Positions 1 to 5,839 of a stretch of 7,565 nucleotides of DNA are shown one piece after another. The notes beneath the pieces were generated by a model. The model worked only from the letters and a program-made list of their open reading frames with translations. It was not told the DNA's origin and ran no database searches. The first letter of the stretch is position 1; every line of letters begins with the position of its first letter. The translations under genes were made by a program, and so were the position numbers. Origin of the DNA: DAIDJM01 sp964250215 (GTDB taxonomy: Bacteria > Pseudomonadota > Alphaproteobacteria > Acetobacterales > Acetobacteraceae); the NCBI GenBank assembly GCA_964250215.1, contig CAXUEX010000136.1:1-7565 (forward strand). Direction: 5' to 3'.

Positions 1-1
1 G

Positions 2-190
2 ATTGCCGGTGCGCCGCTGGCCGCGCTGGCACAGACGGCCGCTCAGCCCGCGCCGGCCGCACCCGCCGCGACCGCGCCGGATGGGACGGCAGCGCCGGCG
101 ACGACGACGGACGCGACGAAGAGCGCGAAGCCGATGCACAAGCACCGGCACCATGCGGCGAAACCTGCGACACCGGCGCCGCAGCGCTGA
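2..190 (+). CDS. C-terminal part of a small exported Ala/Pro-rich protein with a His-rich tail (5' end outside window)
   Basis: This is an open frame of 62 codons from the window edge to a TGA at 188-190. The first visible residues (IAGAPLAALAQ) look like the end of a signal peptide with an Ala-x-Ala-type cleavage region. The rest is low-complexity Ala/Pro/Thr, followed by a basic His-rich stretch (KPMHKHRHHAAKP). Such composition suits a short periplasmic or secreted protein, and the His cluster could bind metal, but that is inference. It belongs to no family I recognise. A perfect hairpin begins 16 bases after the stop, consistent with a true gene end. A different frame over the same bases reads as an Arg-rich product and looks like a shadow. 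The real start lies upstream of the window. Confidence 0.6.
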   Translation: MAGAPLAALAQTAAQPAPAAPAATAPDGTAAPATTTDATKSAKPMHKHRHHAAKPATPAPQR

Positions 191-201
191 AGCGCACGCG
201 C

Positions 202-234
202 AAAAAAGCCCGCGGCGGAGGACCGCCGCGGGCT
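202..234 (-). terminator. Hairpin terminator shared by two convergent genes
   Basis: A perfect 12-bp inverted repeat (207-218 AGCCCGCGGCGG with 223-234) encloses a 4-base loop (AGGA). Read on the minus strand, the stem is followed at once by six T residues (A202-A207 on the plus strand). That is a classical rho-independent terminator for the 258-824 gene, whose stop lies 23 bases away. Read on the plus strand, it follows the 2-190 stop by 16 bases and is followed by a weaker pyrimidine run (CTCTCTTCCCC), so it may serve both genes. Confidence 0.85.
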
Positions 235-257
235 CTCTCTTCCCCGTGCCGTAAGGC

Positions 258-824
258 TTACTTGCCGGTGCGCTGAATCAGCTGGTCGGTGCTGATGGTG
301 CAGAGCGTGGTGCCGCCGGACGCGACCGTGCTGCCGGTGGAAACGACGTGGAACACGTTTTCGGTGTCGGGCAGGGTAAGCGCCGGTCCGGTAACGATGT
401 TGCCGTTCGAGGTGGTGATCGTGAACGAGGCCGGACCCTTGGTCAGCGCGCTGTAGTTGGTGGTGCAGGTGGTGGTGCCATTGTACGGCGTGGAGCCGTT
501 CGTTTTGATGACGGCCGGAAACGCCGGGAAGACGCAGGTGAGATTGTTCACCATGTAGGGTTCGCCGGCCGAGTTCTGCGCGGCCGTGGTGGGCTGTGCG
601 ACCACCGACGTGGCGGCCTTGCCGGCGCCCCCGACCGAACCGAAGCCGGAGGTTGTGCCCCCGACCGCAACGCCGGCCGCGGCGCAGATGCCGCTGGGAT
701 CGGTTACGGCGGTGTATTGCGTGGTGACGGCGTAAACGCCCGCGGGAATGATGGGGCCGGCGGCAAAGGCGCTGGCGGTGGACACGACGAAGGCGGCCGC
801 GAACGCGACGGTGTGTTTGATCAT
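258..824 (-). CDS. Secreted hypothetical protein, 188 aa, four cysteines
   Basis: The ATG at 822-824 is chosen because GGGAG (831-835) lies six bases upstream and translation begins with a textbook Sec signal peptide: MIKH, a hydrophobic core (residues 5-17), then A19-F20-A21 with probable cleavage before A22. A longer in-frame GTG start at 884 would put about 20 polar residues ahead of the signal peptide and is unlikely. The mature part is rich in Thr, Ser, Gly and Val, as in secreted beta-rich proteins. It has cysteines at 47, 97, 120 and 175, enough for two disulfides. I do not recognise a family and assign no function. The gene is preceded by its own candidate promoter and followed by a strong terminator, so it is probably monocistronic. 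An opposite-strand frame over 348-878 is a shadow. Confidence 0.8.
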   Translation of the reverse strand: MIKHTVAFAAAFVVSTASAFAAGPIIPAGVYAVTTQYTAVTDPSGICAAAGVAVGGTTSGFGSVGGAGKAATSVVAQPTTAAQNSAGEPYMVNNLTCVFPAFPAVIKTNGSTPYNGTTTCTTNYSALTKGPASFTITTSNGNIVTGPALTLPDTENVFHVVSTGSTVASGGTTLCTISTDQLIQRTGK

Positions 825-830
825 GCTTCG

Positions 831-835
831 CTCCC
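831..835 (-). promoter_or_regulatory. Ribosome binding site of the secreted protein gene
   Basis: GGGAG on the minus strand ends six bases before the ATG at 824. It decides in favour of that start over the upstream in-frame GTG. Confidence 0.65.
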
Positions 836-871
836 AGAGTTTCTTGGCTCGCGCTTGACTGCGCGTATGCG

Positions 872-900
872 GCTGTAAGCTCACGCTAACGTCATGTCAA
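872..900 (-). promoter_or_regulatory. Candidate sigma-70-type promoter for the secreted protein gene
   Basis: On the minus strand a perfect TTGACA (895-900) is followed after exactly 17 bases by TACAGC (872-877), a weak match to TATAAT. Transcription would begin near 865, leaving a leader of about 40 bases before the ATG at 824. The -35 box lies just past the stop of the upstream gene (920-922), in the only gap of the minus-strand series where a new promoter is expected. The -10 box matches only three of six positions, so this is a prediction. Confidence 0.5.
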
Positions 901-919
901 TCCGAGCAACGATCCGGCC

Positions 920-1915
920 TTACACATGCAGCACGCGGGCCGCGGCGCCGAGGATATCGAACAGGTCCATGAGCCTGGCGACGTAGCGGTCGCGGGCGGC
1001 GAAACCGGGTGCGCCGGGCTCGCGCATCTGGCGTTCCAGGGCCGCCAACATGCGGCGCAGGCGGCGCTGGTGCAGGCCGAGGCGGAGCTGTATCGGGTCG
1101 GCAACAATTCCGGCGAAGGCGGCGGCGCAGGCGGCGACGAGCATGAGGCCGCCGGTGAGGCCGGCGACGAAACCGGCGGAGGGCGCGGCGGGAAACATTC
1201 CGTACCAGACGCCACCCAGGCCCGAGCCGAGCGGGAAGGCGGAGATCGCGGCCTGCTGCGCGAGCACGCCGGCGAGCGCGGGACCGAGCGTGACGGCGCC
1301 GGGGGTGAGTTTTTGCAGCGCGATGGCGCCGCTGGATAGCGTGAGCAGGCCGGTGGTGATTTCGGCCGCCGCGGCGCGGGTTTCGGTGTATTCGGCGAGG
1401 CTGGCTTCGAGCCGGGCGCGCACCGTGGGATCGGCGGCGCGCGGGCCGATTTCCGCCAGCGCGGCCGCGACGCGGGCGGCCACGCTTGGATCGGCGAGAA
1501 TGGTTTCGGCCAGCGCATCCTTGATGGCTTGGCGGTCGCCTTGCGCATACGGCAGTTCCAGCAGTTGCGTCATGATGCGCCACTCCACCTCGCGCACCAC
1601 GGCGGTTTTCAGGAGCAGGCTGCGTCCTTCGAGCCGGCGGTGCAGGCGGCGGGCGCCGATGGCTTGGCTGAGTGCCGCCGCGCCGTGCAGCAGCAATTGC
1701 GGCGCGGCGAGCGAAAGATTGGCCGGCGCGCGAAGCAGATCCCAGCCGAGCGCCGCGCGGTGCAGCGACGCGGCGCCGCCGAGCGAAAACTTTTCGCGCG
1801 CGAATGTCTCCACCTTGGCGCGGCGATCGGCGAAATAGCGCGCGATGCCGGCATCGACGATGGCGGCAGCTTCGCGCGGTTCGGCTTGTGCGGGAACGGC
1901 GTCCATGCGGCGCAT
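920..1915 (-). CDS. Uncharacterised membrane-associated protein, probably DUF6635 family, 331 aa
   Basis: The open frame runs from ATG 1915 (MRRMDAVPAQ) to TAA at 920-922. A second ATG three codons later (1906) is equally possible, and neither has a clear Shine-Dalgarno site. The frame stays open further upstream, but there it overlaps the receiver gene in another frame. Residues 26-77 hold a conserved-looking block (ARYFADRR, FSLGG, LHRAALGWDLLRAP, APQLLL) that I associate from memory with the alphaproteobacterial DUF6635 family. Residues 100-180 are charged and helical, with a WRIMTQLLELPY motif. Residues 186-228 and 246-272 are hydrophobic and could form membrane helices. The C-terminus is again basic and helical. 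The function is unknown. It starts 22 bases after the receiver stop and is the last gene of the kinase/KaiC-like/receiver run, so a role as output partner is plausible but inferred. Confidence 0.75.
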   Translation of the reverse strand: MRRMDAVPAQAEPREAAAIVDAGIARYFADRRAKVETFAREKFSLGGAASLHRAALGWDLLRAPANLSLAAPQLLLHGAAALSQAIGARRLHRRLEGRSLLLKTAVVREVEWRIMTQLLELPYAQGDRQAIKDALAETILADPSVAARVAAALAEIGPRAADPTVRARLEASLAEYTETRAAAAEITTGLLTLSSGAIALQKLTPGAVTLGPALAGVLAQQAAISAFPLGSGLGGVWYGMFPAAPSAGFVAGLTGGLMLVAACAAAFAGIVADPIQLRLGLHQRRLRRMLAALERQMREPGAPGFAARDRYVARLMDLFDILGAAARVLHV

Positions 1916-1937
1916 GACGCGGCGCGGCGGGCGGAGT

Positions 1938-2309
1938 TCAGCCGGGTGGCTTGTCCCCGAGCAGCGACGCGGCGAGCGCCGCGATGGCGGCGAGCTTGAA
2001 CGGCTTGCGCAGGAAGGCGGTGTAGCCGGCGATGCGTTCCCGGATATCGGGTTCCGGCAGGGCGCACATGAGCACGAACGGAATGGCGGCGAGCTCCGGC
2101 GTATCGCGCATGGCCCGCAGCAGCGCGGCACCGTCCATCACCGGCATCATGAGGTCGCTAATCACGAGATCGGGCTTGGCCAGCGCCATGCGTTCCAGCG
2201 CGTGGCGGCCGTTGATCGCGGTGATCACGCGGTGGCCTTCATCCTGCAGCAGCGCTTCGAGCAATTCGCCGATGCCGAATTCATCGTCCACGACGAGCAC
2301 GATTGCCAT
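1938..2309 (-). CDS. Stand-alone receiver (CheY-like response regulator), 123 aa
   Basis: A single receiver domain fills the protein, with no output domain. Acidic pocket residues D8, D9 and E10 (VVDDE), phosphoacceptor D52 (SDLMMPVMDG), the conserved K102-P103 (FLRKPF) and an aromatic at F99 are all present. The position normally held by the switch Thr/Ser after strand beta-4 (IPFVLMCA) is C82, which is unusual and may alter phosphorylation-dependent switching or dephosphorylation. ATG 2309 is chosen because the receiver fold begins there, because GAAGAGGG (2318-2325) lies eight bases upstream, and because it falls four bases after the stop of the KaiC-like gene, implying translational coupling. 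A longer reading from 2420 would add about 37 residues that overlap the previous gene in another frame. The likely phosphodonor is the kinase two genes upstream. The target is unknown. Confidence 0.92.
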   Translation of the reverse strand: MAIVLVVDDEFGIGELLEALLQDEGHRVITAINGRHALERMALAKPDLVISDLMMPVMDGAALLRAMRDTPELAAIPFVLMCALPEPDIRERIAGYTAFLRKPFKLAAIAALAASLLGDKPPG

Positions 2310-2313
2310 CGGC

Positions 2314-3825
2314 TCAACCCTCTTCGCCGACGCCCTGCTGTGTTCCTCGATCGGTTTCCCTAGTCCCGATCTTGCTCTCGGGAGTGGGGAAACCCGAGAG
2401 AAGGCCGCGCTCCCCATCAAAACTGTCCCCGATCGTCAAATCGCCCTCGCCGAGCTCGAATTCCCGCAGCCGCGGGTCGAAGGCGCTGTTGCGCACCTTC
2501 ATCACTGAAATGAGCCGCTTTATCCTGCCGCCGTGCTCAACGAAGCGAAGCAGCAGAAGGTTTTCCGAAATTGCCGTGAGGCGGCCAATGGGGGAGCGCA
2601 GCACCGGGCCGATCAGCTCCGGCACCTCCAGCGTATAGACCGCGGTGACATCCAGGCCGCGCAGCTCGTTGGCGAGCGCCCGGTAGAAGCCGCCGAGCCG
2701 CGTCGGCCGCACGCTGAGATCCTGGAAGCCGAGCAGCCCGTCGATCACGAGCCGCTTCGTGCCGTAGGCGCGGACGTGGGCAATGAGTTCGGCGGCGACG
2801 CGGTCGAGCAGGCCCTCGGAAGGACTTTGCCATTGGATGTGCACCACGCCGCGATCGAGCAGCGCGGCGAGCGGCGGCGCGACATCGGTGGCGCGGGCGT
2901 GCAGTTGTTCGGGTGATTCGTAGAAGCCGAGTAGCAGGCCGGGCTCGGCTTCGGTGCATTCGCCGAGGAAGCGCAGGCCCATCATGGTTTTGCCGGTGCC
3001 GGTGGGGCCCATGAGCAGCGTGGCGGAGCCGGCGACCAGGCCGCCGCCAACCATGGCGTCGAGAGCCGGGACGCCGGTGCTCAGGCGGTCGGTGTCGGCG
3101 CGGCGGGCGGCGCGGCCGGGGTTTGTGAACACCGCCTCGATGCGCGGCCAGATCGTGATGCCCGCCTCGCCGATGGTGAAGGCGTGCTGGCCGGAGAGAT
3201 AGTCGCTGCCGCGGAATTTTCGCACCAGCAACTGGCGCTCGACGCGCCAGCCATAGGCGGCGGTGCCGATCTCGATCATGCCATCGACCATGGTGTGTTC
3301 GGGCGAGACGGTGGCGTCGGCGGCGGAGGTGAGCAGGAACATCGTGCATTCGCCGGCCGAGGACAGCATCTGCATTTCGTGGACGAATTTCTTCAGCGCC
3401 AGATCGGAGCTGGCGTAGGCTTCGGCGGCGACCAGGCCGTCGATGACGAGGACGGAGGCGCGGTGGGCGACGATTTCGCGGCGCAGCAACGTGAGCAGGC
3501 CGGCGAGGCCTTCGCGTTCCAACGCCTGGAACGCGCTGACATAGATCAGTTCGCGCGCGATATAGGCGCTGTTGAAGAAGTTCATCTGCCGGATGTTGGC
3601 CAGCATGCGTTCATGCTGTTCGGAGAGCAGCGTGACGTAGAGGGCGCGGCCGCCATCGGCGATGTGGGTGTAGCAGACCTGGTTGGCGAAGATGGTTTTG
3701 CCGGAGCCGGGCGGCCCCTGCACGATATAGATGCCGTTGCGCACGAACCCGCCCAGCAGCACCTCGTCGAGGCCGGCGATGCCGGATTCCATGCGTGCCT
3801 CGAGCTCACCGAATGACCCGCTCAT
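2314..3825 (-). CDS. KaiC-like protein with two RecA-type ATPase domains, 503 aa
   Basis: Two tandem KaiC/RecA-like domains are visible. Domain 1 (about 12-235) has Walker A GPPGSGKT at 37-44 and Walker B VLVIDG with D129. Domain 2 (about 248-470) has Walker A GPTGTGKT at 273-280 and Walker B RLVIDG with D362. The C-terminal part (KRLISVMKVRNSAFD, then a GDSF motif and LLSGFPT) parallels the end of cyanobacterial KaiC, and the length is close to its 519 residues. In domain 1 the catalytic Glu-Glu pair of KaiC aligns with L67-S68 (YVTLLSEQ). Domain 2 keeps one Glu (E303 in FYESPEQL). By my alignment KaiC phosphosites S431/T432 fall near T417-A418. It is therefore KaiC-like but not a clock KaiC. 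The start has AGGGGGA (3831-3837) five bases upstream and lies 17 bases after the kinase stop. No kaiA or kaiB is adjacent. The substrate or partner is unknown. Neighbouring kinase and receiver genes suggest a signalling role. Confidence 0.9.
   Translation of the reverse strand: MSGSFGELEARMESGIAGLDEVLLGGFVRNGIYIVQGPPGSGKTIFANQVCYTHIADGGRALYVTLLSEQHERMLANIRQMNFFNSAYIARELIYVSAFQALEREGLAGLLTLLRREIVAHRASVLVIDGLVAAEAYASSDLALKKFVHEMQMLSSAGECTMFLLTSAADATVSPEHTMVDGMIEIGTAAYGWRVERQLLVRKFRGSDYLSGQHAFTIGEAGITIWPRIEAVFTNPGRAARRADTDRLSTGVPALDAMVGGGLVAGSATLLMGPTGTGKTMMGLRFLGECTEAEPGLLLGFYESPEQLHARATDVAPPLAALLDRGVVHIQWQSPSEGLLDRVAAELIAHVRAYGTKRLVIDGLLGFQDLSVRPTRLGGFYRALANELRGLDVTAVYTLEVPELIGPVLRSPIGRLTAISENLLLLRFVEHGGRIKRLISVMKVRNSAFDPRLREFELGEGDLTIGDSFDGERGLLSGFPTPESKIGTRETDRGTQQGVGEEG
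2318..2325 (-). promoter_or_regulatory. Ribosome binding site of the receiver gene inside the KaiC-like gene
   Basis: GAAGAGGG on the minus strand lies within the last codons of the KaiC-like gene, eight bases before the receiver ATG at 2309. It supports that start and coupled translation of the two genes. Confidence 0.6.
2353..2394 (-). repeat. Large imperfect hairpin in the 3' end of the KaiC-like gene
   Basis: The arms 2353-2369 and 2378-2394 pair at 15 of 17 positions around an 8-base loop. In the minus-strand RNA this gives an outer 8-bp stem (GGUUUCCC with GGGAAACC), a C-A / A-U / C-C interruption, and an inner 6-bp stem. Two shorter pairings compete with it: CTCTCGGG 2375-2382 with 2393-2400, and GATCGG 2349-2354 with 2366-2371. 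No T-run follows, so it is not a simple terminator. It encodes roughly residues 478-491 of the KaiC-like protein and ends 43 bases before the receiver start. Confidence 0.6.
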
Positions 3826-3830
3826 CTTGT

Positions 3831-3837
3831 TCCCCCT
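3831..3837 (-). promoter_or_regulatory. Strong ribosome binding site of the KaiC-like gene
   Basis: AGGGGGA on the minus strand lies five bases before the ATG at 3825. It is the strongest Shine-Dalgarno match in the minus-strand series and suggests that the ATPase is translated efficiently compared with its neighbours. Confidence 0.75.
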
Positions 3838-3842
3838 ATCGG

Positions 3843-4604
3843 TCAGGCCGGTGCCGGATCGTTGCCGGTGCGCAGTTCCAGGCGGAATTCCGCGCCCTGC
3901 CCCGGCTCGCTCTGCAACCGAATCGTGCCATCCATGGCGGCAGCGAGCCGGGCGGCGATGAACAGGCCGATGCCGAGCCCCGGCGCGTCCGGCTTATGGC
4001 CGCGGTCGAACAGATCGAAGATGTGCGCCTGGGCTTCGCTGGCGATGCCGATGCCGTGATCGCGCACGTGGATCGCGGCGGTTTGCCGGCTGGCAGTGGC
4101 GCGCAACTGCACGGGGCGGCCGGCGCCGTATTTGAAGGCGTTGAGCAGCAGATTGTCGAGGATCTGCTCGATGGCTTCGCGCTCGCCCCAGGCGCTGACG
4201 GCCGCTTCCGCCAGGCTGAGATCGCAGCCGGCGCGGCGCGCGGTTTCGCGGTGGCGCAGCACCGCGTCGCGCAGCAGCGGCGCGAGCGGCACGGCGGAGC
4301 AGTCCAGCGCCGGCGCCGGGCCGGCGAGGCGGGTGATATCGAGGAGCTGGGTGGCGCGGCGCATGAACGCATCGGTGGCGGCGGTGAGGGTGGCGACACA
4401 ATCCGGCACGCGTTCGGCCGCGCCCTGATCGAGGAGGCGCTTGAGGCGGTCCACGGCGAGCACCACGGGCACCATGGGATTGCGCAACTCATGACCGATG
4501 GTGGCGATGAACAGGTCGCGGGCGGCGAGTTCGGCTTCCAACTCGGCGATTCTGGCATCGATCGGGCTTGCCGGGTCGGGGTGTTCGGGCGAGCGGGCGC
4601 TCAT
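3843..4604 (-). CDS. Soluble sensor-less histidine kinase, about 253 aa
   Basis: The protein has all the core boxes of a HisKA/HATPase kinase. The H-box is FIATIGHELRNPM with phosphorylatable H38, the N-box is EQILDNLLLNAFKYG (N151, N155), G1 is RDHGIGI (D182), the F-box is IFDLFD (196-199 region) and G2 is GLGIGLFIA (209 on). Before the H-box there is only a short predicted coiled coil (residues 15-30), with no membrane segment, PAS, GAF or other sensory domain, so input probably comes from a partner protein. The obvious candidate is the KaiC-like ATPase encoded 17 bases downstream. The start is uncertain. ATG 4604 is preferred because codons upstream lose the local third-base G/C bias, but in-frame ATG 4655 and TTG 4682 would add 17 or 26 residues, and none has a good ribosome site. 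The stop is the TGA at 3843-3845. Confidence 0.9.
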   Translation of the reverse strand: MSARSPEHPDPASPIDARIAELEAELAARDLFIATIGHELRNPMVPVVLAVDRLKRLLDQGAAERVPDCVATLTAATDAFMRRATQLLDITRLAGPAPALDCSAVPLAPLLRDAVLRHRETARRAGCDLSLAEAAVSAWGEREAIEQILDNLLLNAFKYGAGRPVQLRATASRQTAAIHVRDHGIGIASEAQAHIFDLFDRGHKPDAPGLGIGLFIAARLAAAMDGTIRLQSEPGQGAEFRLELRTGNDPAPA

Positions 4605-4673
4605 GGTGGGGCCGGTTTCTATCAGGGTTGCCGCCTCTGCCGATACGCGCGGCATCCTGCACACGCCGGCATG

Positions 4674-4688
4674 GGCCGGCAACCGGCC
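4674..4688 (-). other. Small GC-rich hairpin between mtnA and the kinase gene
   Basis: GGCCGG and CCGGCC form a 6-bp stem around a 3-base loop, 22 bases beyond the mtnA stop. No T-run follows on the minus strand, so it is not a standard terminator. If the kinase starts at 4604, the structure sits in a 106-base gap and could partly separate housekeeping from signalling expression. In DNA this rich in G and C it may be chance. Confidence 0.25.
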
Positions 4689-4710
4689 GGTTTCGCGGGC
4701 GGCAAGACGA

Positions 4711-5829
4711 TCAACCTTGCGCGGTCAGGATTGTCGGGATCGAGCTGGGGGCGAGGTCGGGGAAGAGGTTGCGCAGCCCGGCTTGGTTCGCGTCGCAGGT
4801 GCCGCGTTCGGTGACGATGCCGGTGAGCAGGCGCGCGGGCGTGACGTCGAAGGCGGGATTGGCGGCGGCGCTGCCGGACGGCACCACGCGCACGGTGGCA
4901 AGCGAGCCGTCCATAGCGCGGCCGGTGATCGTGGTGAGTTCGGAGGCGGCTCGTTCCTCGATGGGAATTTCCCGGCCGTCGTGCAATTTCCAGTCGATCG
5001 TGGAGCTGGGGGCGGCGATCCAGAACGGGATTTCGTTGTCACGCGCGGCGACGGCCTTGAGATAGGTGCCGATCTTGTTGGCGGCGTCACCGGCGGCGGT
5101 GATGCGGTCGGCGCCGACGAGGCAGAGGTCGACCTGGCCGCGCTGCATCAGATGGCCGCCAGCATTGTCGGCGATGACGGTGTGCGGCACGCCGTGTTTG
5201 CCGAGCTCGAAGGCGGTGAGGGCGGCGCCCTGGTTGCGCGGGCGGGTTTCATCCACCCACACGTGCAGATTCGTTCCGGCATCGTGGGCGGCGTAGATCG
5301 GCGACAGCGCGGTGCCCCAATCGACGGTGGCGAGCCAGCCGGCGTTGCAATGCGTGAGCACGTTCACCGGTTCGCCGGGACGCGTATGCGCTTCGATCAG
5401 TTTCCTGCCGTGCCGGCCGATGGCTTCGTTGCGCGCGACGTCCTCGTCGGCGATGGCGCGGGCTTCCTCATAGGCGGCGTGCGCGCGGTCGGCGGCGCGG
5501 GTGTTGCGCAGCCGGGTGAGCATCCTAGCGATGGCCCAGTGCAGGTTCACGGCAGTGGGGCGGGTGGCGCCGAGCATCGCTGCCGCGGCTTCGAGGTTTT
5601 CGGTGAGGCTGTCGGCGCGCATGGCCAGCGCCAGACCGTAGGCCGCCGCGGCGCCGATCAGCGGCGCGCCGCGCACCTGCATGGTGCGGATCGCGTGCGC
5701 GATTTCGGCCGCCGTGGACAGCGACAGGATATCGAAGCTCCAGGGCAGCTTCGTTTGATCGATGATGCGCACCTGCCAATGGCCGGGTTCCACCCAGATG
5801 CTGCGGTAGCGGATGCCGTCGATTTTCAT
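4711..5829 (-). CDS. mtnA: S-methyl-5-thioribose-1-phosphate isomerase, 372 aa
   Basis: MtnA is a cytosolic aldose-ketose isomerase that converts 5-methylthioribose 1-phosphate to 5-methylthioribulose 1-phosphate in salvage of 5'-methylthioadenosine, the by-product of polyamine synthesis and other SAM-dependent reactions. The sequence shows the substrate-binding RGAPLIG (53-59), catalytic C161 in LTHCNAG, catalytic D241 in GADRI, the NKIGTY motif (251-256) and the C-terminal DVTPARLLTGIVTERG block. C161 and D241 correspond to the Cys/Asp pair of characterised MtnA enzymes. The length is normal for the family. ATG 5829 is the natural start (MKIDGIRYRSIW). It lies 10 bases after the UPF0262 stop without a clear Shine-Dalgarno site, so coupling to the upstream gene is likely. 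No other methionine-salvage gene is present here. Related isomerases acting on ribose 1,5-bisphosphate are a less likely alternative. Confidence 0.96.
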   Translation of the reverse strand: MKIDGIRYRSIWVEPGHWQVRIIDQTKLPWSFDILSLSTAAEIAHAIRTMQVRGAPLIGAAAAYGLALAMRADSLTENLEAAAAMLGATRPTAVNLHWAIARMLTRLRNTRAADRAHAAYEEARAIADEDVARNEAIGRHGRKLIEAHTRPGEPVNVLTHCNAGWLATVDWGTALSPIYAAHDAGTNLHVWVDETRPRNQGAALTAFELGKHGVPHTVIADNAGGHLMQRGQVDLCLVGADRITAAGDAANKIGTYLKAVAARDNEIPFWIAAPSSTIDWKLHDGREIPIEERAASELTTITGRAMDGSLATVRVVPSGSAAANPAFDVTPARLLTGIVTERGTCDANQAGLRNLFPDLAPSSIPTILTAQG

Positions 5830-5839
5830 GGGCGGCGGT

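Noticed and set aside
348..878. Plus-strand Gly/Arg-rich open frame opposite the secreted protein gene
   Set aside because: The minus-strand frame has a signal peptide, ribosome site, promoter and terminator. The plus frame has none.
2353..2394. Hairpin as a transcription terminator
   Set aside because: It lies inside the coding sequence, no T-run follows on either strand, and the receiver gene continues immediately downstream.
1938..2420. Longer start for the receiver gene (2420)
   Set aside because: The added 37 residues overlap the KaiC-like gene in another frame and resemble no receiver N-terminus. ATG 2309 has a ribosome site and begins the fold.
2537..3349. Second minus-strand open frame inside the KaiC-like gene
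   Set aside because: It gives an Arg/His/Pro-rich product in another frame of a gene with two intact P-loops, and is a GC-rich frame artefact.
2314..3825. A circadian kaiABC operon
   Set aside because: No KaiA or KaiB gene is present, and the catalytic glutamates of domain 1 and the KaiC phosphosite pair are not conserved in my alignment.
3795..4814. Plus-strand open frame (339 codons) across the kinase gene
   Set aside because: It is opposite a kinase with all its conserved boxes. Composition is shadow-like and no start context supports it.
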